From positions 1-21,915 of the forward strand of contig JAGSYM010000003.1 of assembly GCA_018262395.1 (NCBI GenBank): a stretch of DNA of 21,915 nucleotides, read 5' to 3'. Under the pieces are notes generated by a model, which worked only from the letters and a program-made list of their open reading frames with translations, did not search any database and had not been told where the DNA came from. This DNA is from Nitrospirota bacterium. Lineage in GTDB: Bacteria > Nitrospirota > Thermodesulfovibrionia > Thermodesulfovibrionales > SM23-35. A program made the translations under genes and the position numbers. Below, one piece after another: positions 6,952 to 14,907 of this stretch. Every line of letters begins with the position of its first letter. Position 1 is the stretch's first letter.

Positions 6952-8564
6952 TCATTTATGTGGACGCTCCCACGTAACTGCTGGAGCAGAGGGGGAGATC
7001 GTAAAATAGGGTGAATAAGTTATCCACCCTTCTGTTGATTCGTAGCGAATCCTGAACAGTGCATCTTCGCTGAGAAGTACCCTATACCGCCCTGAAGGAA
7101 GCACATTCACCCTGCCGGAGGCATCCCGGAAGATGAAAGAATACTGGCCGCTCCCGTAAGGCCCAATGGCCCATGTTACGAAAGGGCGAGAGTACTCAAT
7201 ATTAACGCGCAGGGGTGCGTCGTTTCTGACCGTGCTGCAATACCTCTCGCGTATGCTGGGCATAGATGCAGTAACATCTACCATGGCCTTGTCCCGTTGA
7301 GAGTAGCTCCAAATCCGTCTTCCTTCGATCGGGTTCTCACACAGAAACACATCATCCAGGAACCACGCTTTTCTCTTTGCCGCAAGATTATAGTAGTCCT
7401 TGAGCAAGAAAATCGCCGCAAAATCAGTCACCGGGTTTCGCACGACATCTCCATCCCGAAGGTTGACGGCAAAGAACTGCCCCTCCACGCTCTTCTGCCT
7501 CGAGAGCGCCAGAGTGTGGCTCCAGGAGGTCCTGTTGTGAGAAAAGAAGTAAAAAATCGTTACAGCCATTACCACCATGCCGAGGATGCGCATAGGCGGC
7601 CCACCTCGCAATAGGCGCTCGAAGGCAGTGGTGAGCGCAAGGACGCATACGACCCATATTGCAAGTACATAGCGTGGGACGACTGCGATCGACGGCATGA
7701 CGGTGATCAATGAGACATACACAAAAAAAACGGGAAGAAACACCAGGAGTCCGGCCCACAGGACGAAGAGGGCCGTCTTCTGGCTTTTCAGAACAATTCC
7801 GGAAGCGACGGCGAGAATGCTCATCACAATTATCTGGTCCGCCAGGGAAGCAGAAGCGAAGATAAGACCTCCGACCCTTCTAAAAAACTCGGGCAAGACA
7901 GAAGAGAGTTCCCTGAACTGTAGCCCTCCTCCATACCCTCCAATGGACGCACCCAGCATCCATGTCCTCCAAAAGACAAACGCGAAAAAGACGGTGAGAC
8001 CTCTTTTGCCGACATCGCCCCCAAATAGAAGATTGCTGAAATTATTACCCAACCACTCCTGCCTCTGGAGAGGGCCCTTTGGAAAGCGTATACCGAAAGT
8101 AACGAAAAAAACAGTCCTTCCACATAGTGTTTCGTCATGAGCTCCTGCGATATCGTTGCCAAAGGCAGGCCCAGCAAGAACAAAAAAGCACCAAAGAGGG
8201 AAACTGGCCCTGAACACCTTCCTCGCAGAATCACATACAACATACCACTGCACAACCAGATGGAAAGGAGGTGGTGGAGATAGAACATCCCGGGATTTAG
8301 GCCGAAAAAGGCAAGGTCGATGTCATAAGACAGCGTCACGAGTGGAGTAAAATTGGAGGGGGACAGTTCCTGCCATATTCCCGGGACGAAGAAATAATTC
8401 CACGGGCTGTGTTTAAGTGCATGCCTGAGGATCGAAGGGTCATCGTTCATCCACCATAATTTAGTTACAGGACCATAGAGCGCACAGACAGCAGCGAGGA
8501 GAAGAACCCAGAAAAGAACGTCCGATCTGCGGGATATAAACGCGCCAGTTTTGTTCGTCAACAT
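6952..8564 (-). pseudogene. Polytopic GT-C-like membrane glycosyltransferase, broken by one frameshift
   Basis: Two overlapping minus-strand frames together make one protein of about 535 residues. The 5' part (8564 to about 8000) gives an N-terminal helix, a first periplasmic loop with the acidic WWMNDDPS typical of GT-C enzymes, then LSPSNFTPLVTLSYDIDLAF, FGLNPGMFYLHHLLSIWL and further helices, ending in the GAMSAKEV segment. After that this frame turns to non-protein-like sequence. The other frame is senseless upstream but becomes membrane-protein-like from TVFFAFVFWRTWML onward, with several helices and a soluble C-terminal domain that ends at 6952. One base missing near 7984-8000, where a T5 run occurs, would join them. 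GC content is higher than in the neighbouring GT2. Whether the shift is a mutation or a sequencing error cannot be told. A partner role with the GT2 at 5899 is inferred. Confidence 0.75.
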
Positions 8565-8719
8565 CTTATGGTCTTGTCCATTGAAACAACACTTGAATTA
8601 GAGTCTGTCCATAAACTCTCGATTTTCTGATTTATGGGGATGAGCCCGGCCCGAGAGTCCTGATATTTTTCGAGATTTCGCACTTTATCTTCCATGATCC
8701 TGGCTTGTGCTGATATTTT

Positions 8720-9154
8720 TTATGAGTTCGGATTCCCGAAAGACTTGTGCGGAGAGACACGGCTATCGCTTCCACCTGAGATGCCCCCTATCCGATTAAA
8801 TTTCCAGTTGCAGTAAAAGGCGAGTACATAACCCAACCTTGTGGAGACGAATAACGGAGGTTTTTCTGAAATATTTATTGCTCCGTCGAGAGATGCTATT
8901 CTGTCTGTTTTCATTTCGAGCATCCACCAAATATTGCCATAATAGCATACTGATGGAGGCAGAATCAAACCTGCTTCTGCCTTTCCTGCCACATCCGCCA
9001 ATCGCCTTATCCAGCCGTGAACTCGAGAGAAACGGGACTTGAGTTCAACATTTTGCTTCAAGGTAACAGACTTGCCATCCCAGGCCAAAGCCCCCTTCTT
9101 GGGTGCTGTCACACAGAAAACCGTATCAAGAGTATTTCTGAGGCCCAAGCTCAT
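8720..9154 (-). CDS. Unidentified 144-codon frame, possibly a gene remnant
   Basis: I do not recognise this protein. The frame is open from 9190 with an in-frame TAG at 9191-9193; the first ATG is at 9154, with GGAAGG only 2 nt upstream, too close to be a good ribosome binding site. The product looks protein-like rather than random (GWIRRLADVAGKAEAGLILP, then YYGNIWWMLEMKTDRIASLD and FVSTRLGYVLAFYCNWKF), and its codons resemble those of the other genes. It has no signal peptide or membrane helix. It could be a truncated polysaccharide gene. The rest of 8565-9252 holds no gene: 8601-8660 contains small inverted repeats and the decamer tgatattttt occurs at 8661-8670 and 8711-8720. Confidence 0.3.
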   Translation of the reverse strand: MSLGLRNTLDTVFCVTAPKKGALAWDGKSVTLKQNVELKSRFSRVHGWIRRLADVAGKAEAGLILPPSVCYYGNIWWMLEMKTDRIASLDGAINISEKPPLFVSTRLGYVLAFYCNWKFNRIGGISGGSDSRVSPHKSFGNPNS

Positions 9155-9185
9155 AACCTTCCGGCTTGCCAGTGCATTATGGCTT

Positions 9186-9215
9186 TTGAACTATAAAGAA
9201 CAAGTGTGTTATATT
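9186..9215 (+). promoter_or_regulatory. Sigma70-like promoter for wzm-wzt
   Basis: TTGAAC (9186-9191, 4 of 6 matches to -35), an 18-nt spacer, then TATATT (9210-9215, 5 of 6 to -10). Transcription would begin near 9222, some 30-45 nt before the exporter start codon. It is the best promoter-like sequence upstream of the two-gene exporter unit. Confidence 0.45.
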
Positions 9216-9252
9216 GAGAGCTAATCCTGTTTAAGCTGATCCAGCGAATGTA

Positions 9253-10089
9253 GTGAGGAAAACGCACTTGAGATATGTAAAAGAAATCCTGCAATCACCT
9301 TTTGATATATTAAAAAACCTTTTTCTCTATCATAACATACTGTTGCAGATGGTATTTAGAGAGATTAAAGGAAAGTTTGCGGGATCCGTAGGGGGGTTGT
9401 TCTGGAACTTTGCTCATCCTCTTTTGATGCTCGGAGTATATATTTTTGTATTTGTCTACATATTCAAACTCAGGATTGGTCCTTCATCAGGAGCAGGCAC
9501 GTCTGCAATCTATCTCATGGCGGGCCTCTTCCCATGGATGATTGTTGCTGAGGGTCTTTCAAGAGGCACCACATCGCTTATTGAGAATGCTAGTCTTATC
9601 CAAAAAACTTCCTTCCCTACCGAGATATTAACCGCGAAGGCAGTTCTCGCGCCCTTGTTCAGCCAGGGGGTAGCAATTTTACTGCTGGCGTTGTACAAAA
9701 TCATCTTTTCAGGTTCCTTTGAGATTATATTTTTTCTACCTCTCGTCATCTTTATTCAGTTTTTTTTTACGCTTGGAATGGCATTTCTCACTGCAGCTGC
9801 CACAGTTTTTTTCAGGGATGTCGCACAGCTTGTACAGATCGTGATCAATATCTGGATCTATGTGACCCCAATCCTTTACCCGCTGATCATGCTGCCGGAA
9901 TGGGCAAAAAAAGTAATGTATTTCAACCCGCTATACCCCTTTATCGAGACCTATCAGTCTCTCTTCGTACGGGGAGAACCTGAAAGCCTGCAGATGTTTA
10001 TCTATGCCAGTATATGGGCAGTTCTCTTCTTTGTTTCAGGGGCTTTCATATTTAATAAGCTGAAAGATGAGTTCGCAGACTGGCTATGA
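9253..10089 (+). CDS. wzm: O-antigen/polysaccharide ABC exporter permease Wzm
   Basis: A 278-residue ABC-2 type permease. The N-terminal amphipathic segment (LLQMVFREIKGKFAGSVGGL) leads into about six transmembrane helices, with LMAGLFPWMIVAEGLSRGTTSLIENASLIQKTSFP, then FFRDVAQLVQIVINIWIYVTPILYP and MYFNPLYPFIETYQSLFV, all hallmarks of Wzm/TagG/KpsM-family permeases. Paired with Wzt it moves a lipid-linked polysaccharide across the inner membrane. The ORF opens at a GTG (9253); a TTG at 9268 (MRYVKEILQSP) is an alternative, with gagg 9 nt before it, and matches the usual start position of the family. The stop overlaps the wzt start by 4 nt (ATGA). Confidence 0.93.
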   Translation: MRKTHLRYVKEILQSPFDILKNLFLYHNILLQMVFREIKGKFAGSVGGLFWNFAHPLLMLGVYIFVFVYIFKLRIGPSSGAGTSAIYLMAGLFPWMIVAEGLSRGTTSLIENASLIQKTSFPTEILTAKAVLAPLFSQGVAILLLALYKIIFSGSFEIIFFLPLVIFIQFFFTLGMAFLTAAATVFFRDVAQLVQIVINIWIYVTPILYPLIMLPEWAKKVMYFNPLYPFIETYQSLFVRGEPESLQMFIYASIWAVLFFVSGAFIFNKLKDEFADWL

Positions 10090-11285
10090 CATCTATCGAA
10101 GCTCGAGGCATCAGGAAAGTTTATAAAATTTATAAATCTCCCGGGGACAGGCTGAAGGAGATTGTGCTGAGAAGACCCCACCATGCCGAGTTTGTCGCCC
10201 TCGACAATATCAGCTTTTCTGTTTCAAAAGGCGAAACATTCGGGATCATTGGAGAAAACGGGGCTGGAAAAAGTACGCTTTTGAAAATCATGGCAAAGAC
10301 TCTGAAACAAAGTTCCGGGAATCTCATAATTAACGGACGTTCGGCTGCGTTACTTGAACTTGGAGCCGGCTTTAATCCGGAATTTACCGGGGAAGAGAAC
10401 ATCTATCTTAATGCCTACCTCATGGGACTATCAAAGGCTGATATCGAGGAGAATAAGGCCCGCATCATCGATTTCTCTGAGCTGGGAGACTTTATCAAGC
10501 GGCCGGTAAAAACCTATTCGTCAGGTATGCATGTAAGGTTGGCTTTCTCGATTGCAATCTGTGTTAATCCCGAAATTCTGATCATCGATGAAGCTTTATC
10601 TGTCGGGGATCAGCATTTTCAGAAAAAATGCATAGACAGGATGATGCAGTTTAAAAATGAAGGGAAAACAATATTTTTCTGCAGCCATTCACTTTATCTT
10701 GTGCAGGAACTCTGTAACAGGTCAATGTGGTTAAAAAACGGCAAAATGGAGAGGTACGGAAACACATCCAAGGTAATCAATGCATATAATGACTGGGTAA
10801 GGGCGAAAGAGGCAGGGATGAATTCAGCGGATGAAGCATTGAAGGCCGCTGAAGAGAAGGGCAAGGAGAAGCCAGCCTGGATTGAGGATGTGAAACTTAC
10901 CGATAAAGGAGGGTATGAGACAACCGTTTTTGAGAGCGGTCAGCCAGCGCTCCTGAGAATACGTATCCGAAAAACTGCAAGTGCAAATCTCATCAGAGGA
11001 CACATTGGAATCGGAATAAACCGGAATGATGAGGAGACGATCTACGGGGTTACTACCAAGCTCGATGGTATAGAGCCCATCAGCTTTTATGACGGCCAGG
11101 AGTTTACCATAAAGTTCCCGAGCTTTCCTCTGCTTGCAGGGCAGTATTACGTTTTAGTTGTCCTGGCCGACGATCACGCCCTGCACCCCTATGATTTTTA
11201 CAGGACAAAAATATTTTCAGTTGAAAATCTTTTCGGAGACCTCGGGATAGTAAGATTGGAACATTCATGGGAATTGGGCAGGTAA
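10086..11285 (+). CDS. wzt: Polysaccharide ABC exporter ATPase Wzt with C-terminal domain
   Basis: A 399-residue ATPase. Walker A GENGAGKST (from residue 56), a Q-loop region with the family-typical LLELGAGFNPEFTGEENIYLN, signature YSSGMHVRLAFSIA (from about 144) and Walker B EILIIDEALSVGD (about 163-175) are all intact. After about residue 250 a separate beta-rich domain follows (ESGQPALLRIRIRKTASANL, then HIGIGINRNDEETIYGVTT and FPLLAGQYYVLVVLADDHALHPYDF). This is the Wzt C-terminal domain, which in E. coli O8/O9a binds the capped end of the glycan and makes export depend on the cap. It is translationally coupled to wzm. The domain implies export of a polymer with a specific terminal modification, probably made by a nearby enzyme. 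Confidence 0.93.
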   Translation: MTSIEARGIRKVYKIYKSPGDRLKEIVLRRPHHAEFVALDNISFSVSKGETFGIIGENGAGKSTLLKIMAKTLKQSSGNLIINGRSAALLELGAGFNPEFTGEENIYLNAYLMGLSKADIEENKARIIDFSELGDFIKRPVKTYSSGMHVRLAFSIAICVNPEILIIDEALSVGDQHFQKKCIDRMMQFKNEGKTIFFCSHSLYLVQELCNRSMWLKNGKMERYGNTSKVINAYNDWVRAKEAGMNSADEALKAAEEKGKEKPAWIEDVKLTDKGGYETTVFESGQPALLRIRIRKTASANLIRGHIGIGINRNDEETIYGVTTKLDGIEPISFYDGQEFTIKFPSFPLLAGQYYVLVVLADDHALHPYDFYRTKIFSVENLFGDLGIVRLEHSWELGR

Positions 11286-11436
11286 ACAATGCGCCGTTAA
11301 TGTATGGGTAGACCGCTGTCTGCAACCAGCATACCCCAAAAAACGGATTTCATGCGTCGGCACGGCCCTGTCCTGTTTCCATTTTGGACAACAATTCTGT
11401 CATATTGATTCTAAACTCTTAACAGAAAGGAACAGC

Positions 11437-12609
11437 ATGCGTGTCCTCAAGAGCCTTTTTTCGAACAGACTCGCTCATTCTTCCGAAGGGGCATCACCGG
11501 CAAGGGAAGGATCTCTGTACAACGTACCGGAATATGATCCGATCCTATACGGTTTGGCTTCTCCCCAATACCATCGCTTGAAATTGGGTGAAAACAACTT
11601 ATTTTCCGGCTGCGTGCTGGCCCTCGGCAATAAGTCTGTAAGAGGTCTTGCCGTCTTCTCCAACGGCAAGTTGATCGGCACCTTCCCTGTCGACAGTCCG
11701 CGCGAAGACATCGCCGCTACATTTCCTCATCTCGCGGGTGCAAAGAGATGCGGATTCGATTTTGAATTGCTTGTGGAACCTGCCTACGGAGATTTGATTT
11801 TCGACATTATTTTTGACGATGGTTCAAGAGAATTTTTCTTCAAATATGATCTTTCCTTATTGAAGCTAATGTCCGGCAAGTTTGCGGCGATGCAACACAC
11901 CATAGACGGCATCAAGCTTCCTGACGGAGACTTGATCTTCATGACTCAGGGGCATCGGGATGTCAATGCCTATGCCAACTCAATTATTCCCTTTATCGTC
12001 AATGTTAGGCGTTATTTGGAGCATTGCGGAATCGACATTGAGGGTCTCAGAACCATCCTTGATTTTGGCTGCGGATCCGGAAGGGCACTCGTCGGCTGGT
12101 ATGCAGATGATCCCGGAAGGAAATTGTTGGGGTGCGACATCAATGATGAGCTGGTATCATGGGCGAAGAAGAACCTGCCCAAAGCTATCACATTCGACAG
12201 GACTTTCATGGAGCCTCCTCTGCCTTACGCGGGAAGTTCCGTTGACATGGTTGAGCTCATTTCCGTATTTACGCATCTGTTGTTGGACACTCAGAAACGC
12301 TGGATCCGGGAATTTCAAAGGATTCTGAAGCCAGGCGGGTATCTTCTGGTGACATTGCAAGGAGAGGCATATGTGCGGTTGTTCGGCAGCGGAAGTGAGG
12401 ATTTTAAGCGGTCAGGGTACTTCGAAAACAGCGGCGCTACCGAGGGTTCCAACGGCATCGGCACCTATCATGCTTTAGGGTTTGTGAAAAACCTCTTCGA
12501 CGGCTTCGAGGTCATCGGATATTTTTCTGAAGGGAAGATAAGAGGCGAGCGGGTTTTGTTCCAAATCGCTTCCCAGCAGGATGTGTATCTGCTTCGCCTC
12601 AGAGACTGA
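11437..12609 (+). CDS. SAM-dependent methyltransferase with N-terminal extra domain
   Basis: A 390-residue protein. The N-terminal 190 residues contain a beta-rich module (GLAVFSNGKLIGTFPVD, then AKRCGFDFELLVEPAYGDLI and FDDGSREFFFKYDLS) that I do not recognise and that may recognise substrate. The C-terminal half is a class I methyltransferase: motif I ILDFGCGSGRALVG (D209 on), acidic LLGCDINDELVSWA, MVELISVFTHLLLDTQKRWI and FQRILKPGGYLLVTL. The ATG at 11437 has AAAGGA 6 nt upstream. It lies 151 nt after wzt and is followed by a long non-coding stretch. Its position directly after Wzt makes it one candidate for chain-end methylation, an inference from the WbdD-Wzt precedent; no kinase domain is seen. 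Confidence 0.85.
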   Translation: MRVLKSLFSNRLAHSSEGASPAREGSLYNVPEYDPILYGLASPQYHRLKLGENNLFSGCVLALGNKSVRGLAVFSNGKLIGTFPVDSPREDIAATFPHLAGAKRCGFDFELLVEPAYGDLIFDIIFDDGSREFFFKYDLSLLKLMSGKFAAMQHTIDGIKLPDGDLIFMTQGHRDVNAYANSIIPFIVNVRRYLEHCGIDIEGLRTILDFGCGSGRALVGWYADDPGRKLLGCDINDELVSWAKKNLPKAITFDRTFMEPPLPYAGSSVDMVELISVFTHLLLDTQKRWIREFQRILKPGGYLLVTLQGEAYVRLFGSGSEDFKRSGYFENSGATEGSNGIGTYHALGFVKNLFDGFEVIGYFSEGKIRGERVLFQIASQQDVYLLRLRD

Positions 12610-12812
12610 CGTCGGGTAAAGGGAAGAAGCGGGAAGCGCCTTCCTGCGCCTCGCGTGTGTATATAGATGGCTAGAACCATTGTTGGCGGCAGTTAATATA
12701 TAGGCATCTTTCATTCCTGCATAACCCGTATATAACTGTCCGAATCAGACAATGCGTAGCATTTTTCGCGGAGCCTCATGGGCCGGAATGGGTCATTTTG
12801 CTTACGCTTCTA

Positions 12813-12841
12813 TTGCTGTGAAGTGTCTTAAATGCTATAAT
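12813..12841 (+). promoter_or_regulatory. Sigma70-like promoter, exact TATAAT
   Basis: TTGCTG (12813-12818, 3 of 6 matches to -35), a 17-nt spacer and a perfect TATAAT (12836-12841). Transcription would start near 12848, directly at a stem-loop, giving a leader of about 390 nt before the glycosyltransferase at 13236. The preceding stretch 12610-12812 contains nothing that I can identify. Confidence 0.5.
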
Positions 12842-12843
12842 AA

Positions 12844-12883
12844 ATACCTTGGAAATGCTTGCTTTATAACAAGCAAGAGGTAT
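12844..12883 (+). promoter_or_regulatory. Stem-loop at the start of a 390-nt leader
   Basis: Inner arms cttgctt (12858-12864) and aagcaag (12871-12877) are perfect around the loop tataac. Outer arms atacct (12844-12849) and aggtat (12878-12883) extend the stem, with an 8-nt bulge on the left side only. It lies just downstream of the TATAAT box, so it would be the 5' end of the leader RNA, or an operator-like palindrome in DNA. No matching riboswitch class is evident. Confidence 0.45.
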
Positions 12884-13096
12884 CGCTATAAGACCTTTGT
12901 ATAATTTTCTATCCCTCCTAAGTAGTGCTATTTTTGCACCTGGTGGGTGAATTTACAGGTCAACTATGATCCGGAGAATGCTGCATACCATAAATTTTCA
13001 TTAATGCCATAGAGTACGGGAGAACCCGAATGCATCAAGGAGAAATGGAGATAACGGAAACAGCTTCGTATATCCCTGAACGCCTAATAAGCAATA

Positions 13097-13239
13097 ATGA
13101 GCCGCGAACCTGATCTCACTGAAAGACATCGCAGGGTATCCCAATCCACAATAAATATATGAATACAGTTTTTTTATCAGGCAGTTCCGGTTTAATTTGT
13201 AAAGTTATGAATACCATTACGGACGGAATTTTTCAATGA
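13097..13239 (+). other. Two tiny overlapping ORFs leading into the glycosyltransferase gene
   Basis: 13097-13162 encodes 21 residues (MSREPDLTERHRRVSQSTIN then I) and 13159-13239 encodes 26 residues. Each stop overlaps the next ATG as ATGA, and the second overlaps the glycosyltransferase ATG at 13236 the same way. A third short frame, 13030-13113 (27 residues), precedes them and overlaps the first, with ggga 7-8 nt before its ATG. They may be leader peptides that couple translation, remnants of a decayed gene, or chance. Confidence 0.25.
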
Positions 13240-13961
13240 AACTAAGTTTTGCGGTATGTGTGTCTGATACAGAAATACTTGCTGCCAACCTAATGCTCTC
13301 CCCCTGTCTGACCCATGACTCTGATCATCAACTCATTCTTGTGCATAATTGCCGCAATGCCGCTGAAGGGTTCAATCGGGGGATGACATTAGCCAGCGGA
13401 GATATTATTGTTTTCGTGCATCAGGATGTTTTTTTGCCCGCGGGATGGGACAAGCGTTTCATTTCCGGCTTTGTGGAGGCCCGTAATCAGATGTCTGCGG
13501 AGGTAGTGGGAGTCTACGGCCTGAGCGCACCAAAAGGCGGAGGAAAACCATTGCAGCTGGGGATGGTGAATGACCGGGGAAAGTGGCTGCGAGGAACAAT
13601 GCCACTTCCCGCCCGGGCGCAAAGCCTGGATGAGTTGCTGTTCGCTGTCCCCAAGGGTAGCAGCCTGAAGCTCGATCCTGACCTTGGCTTCGACCTTTAC
13701 GCAATCGATCTGGTTTTGCAGGCTGAGGCGAGAGGTGGCTGCGGTGCGGTCGTTGAGGCCCCATGCGAGCACCGGTCATCGCTCCCGCGAGCCAAGATTC
13801 CGCGCTCAACAATAGAGCGATTCAGGAAGTCGGCTCTGGCCTTCGAACAGAAATGGGCGTCTCGTCTTCCACTTGAGACACCTTGTATAAAGTTCGATGC
13901 GTCCCGTCCGGTTGCTGAAAGGATTGAGGAAATAATAAGGGAAGTTGGCAGTAGTGACTAA
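13236..13961 (+). CDS. Short GT-A glycosyltransferase (Glyco_tranf_2_5-like)
   Basis: A 241-residue GT-A-like protein. After the first strand (MKLSFAVCVSD) it shows HNCRNAAEGFNRGMTLASGD, then DIIVFVHQDVFLPAGWDKRF, where HQDV occupies the place of the metal-binding DxD motif, then VGVYGLSAPKGGG and GFDLYAIDLVLQAEARG, in which a conserved Asp-Tyr pair ends the catalytic core. This order matches the small soluble GT2-like family found in polysaccharide clusters rather than classical GT2; the usual PxYN start is missing. It has no membrane helices. It begins a GC-rich three-gene run and overlaps the next gene by several bases. The sugar and acceptor are unknown. Confidence 0.75.
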   Translation: MKLSFAVCVSDTEILAANLMLSPCLTHDSDHQLILVHNCRNAAEGFNRGMTLASGDIIVFVHQDVFLPAGWDKRFISGFVEARNQMSAEVVGVYGLSAPKGGGKPLQLGMVNDRGKWLRGTMPLPARAQSLDELLFAVPKGSSLKLDPDLGFDLYAIDLVLQAEARGGCGAVVEAPCEHRSSLPRAKIPRSTIERFRKSALAFEQKWASRLPLETPCIKFDASRPVAERIEEIIREVGSSD

Positions 13962-14907
13962 AATCCAAAGAAATATGGTCCGTTTGCTTGATCGCACTAT
14001 AATGTGGGGCGAATTCACCCTGTTTCTGCCGTTATTAGCGCGCCTGCCCCTTCGCCTTGGTTACCGTTTGGCAGCCTGGCGGGGGGCCCTGAACTGGGTG
14101 TTTGACCGGGAATGGCGTTCCATTTCCATCGGACAGCGCTATATCCGTAATGCTACCGGCCAGGCAATGGAGCAAATTGTCCCGGATCTGCCGGCGACCG
14201 AGACCAGAAGACTGACGCGTCGGCGCTTTGAAACAAATTCGAGAGAGGAATTCGAAGCGTATTTGATAATGAATGACAGAATGCGGGAATTGAGCTTTTC
14301 GATTCATGGTCTGGAGCCCGTGAGAAAACAAGCAGTTCGGGGCCGGGGCGTAGTCCTGCTCACAATGCATTTCGACAGCTTTATATTTGGCATTGTATCG
14401 CTCGGCATGACCGGTCTCGTAGTAAATGCCATGAGCTCGGACGTTGTCGAAAATCCGTTAGTTAGCGGCTGTGTACGTCGTTTTTTTTCCGAAAAATACC
14501 GTAGCATGGAGCGCTATCTGAATGGCGGCAAGATCGTTCATGTTGAGAAGAATCTGCGTTTTTTTTACCAGGCGCTTCTTAAGGGTGAGTGTGTAGTTGT
14601 TCTGGCGGATTTGCCGGCGTCGGGCGAAAAAGATCATCCAATGTGGATGCAATTCCTGGGGCGCGAGCGCTCTTTTTTGTCTGGGGCGTTCCGCTTGGCC
14701 CGAAGGACAGAAAGTTCACTGGCGGGCTTTGTCTGCCAATGGGAAGGAGGGAACAAGTACACTGTCACTTTGTCTGAGTGTGTCCTCCCGGGGGAAGTGA
14801 GCGAGGCGTCGTACCATCGCGTGTATGACTTTCTTGACGCAGCCATCCGGCGCAAACCGGAGCGCTGGTGGGCATCCGATCTGTTGCGTACTTTCGAGAC
14901 CCGATGA
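13954..14907 (+). CDS. Divergent LpxL/HtrB-like acyltransferase
   Basis: A 317-residue protein of the lysophospholipid acyltransferase type. An N-terminal hydrophobic stretch (FTLFLPLLARLPLRLGYRLA) resembles the membrane segment of LpxL. The catalytic region reads VVLLTMHFDSFIFG, corresponding to the HX4D/E box (H139), but the position of the acidic residue is Ile. Later landmarks fit LpxL: GGKIVHVEKNLRFFYQALLKGECVVVLADLP, then MQFLGRERSFLSGAFRLARRT and PERWWASDLLRTF, like the C-terminal PEQWxW box. It would acylate a lipid or sugar in the inner membrane if active. A TTG at 13945 and an ATG at 13975 are alternative starts; GTG 13954 has AAGGGA 11 nt upstream and overlaps the previous stop. 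The end overlaps the next gene as ATGA. Confidence 0.75.
   Translation: MTKIQRNMVRLLDRTIMWGEFTLFLPLLARLPLRLGYRLAAWRGALNWVFDREWRSISIGQRYIRNATGQAMEQIVPDLPATETRRLTRRRFETNSREEFEAYLIMNDRMRELSFSIHGLEPVRKQAVRGRGVVLLTMHFDSFIFGIVSLGMTGLVVNAMSSDVVENPLVSGCVRRFFSEKYRSMERYLNGGKIVHVEKNLRFFYQALLKGECVVVLADLPASGEKDHPMWMQFLGRERSFLSGAFRLARRTESSLAGFVCQWEGGNKYTVTLSECVLPGEVSEASYHRVYDFLDAAIRRKPERWWASDLLRTFETR

Noticed and set aside
7697..8140. Plus-strand 147-codon frame within the GT-C gene
   Set aside because: Antisense to a membrane protein; rich in Pro, Thr and Lys as expected from the complement of hydrophobic codons.
13389..13812. Minus-strand frames of 127 and 117 codons opposite the glycosyltransferase
   Set aside because: Long antisense frames are common in GC-rich genes; no ribosome binding site or domain is visible.
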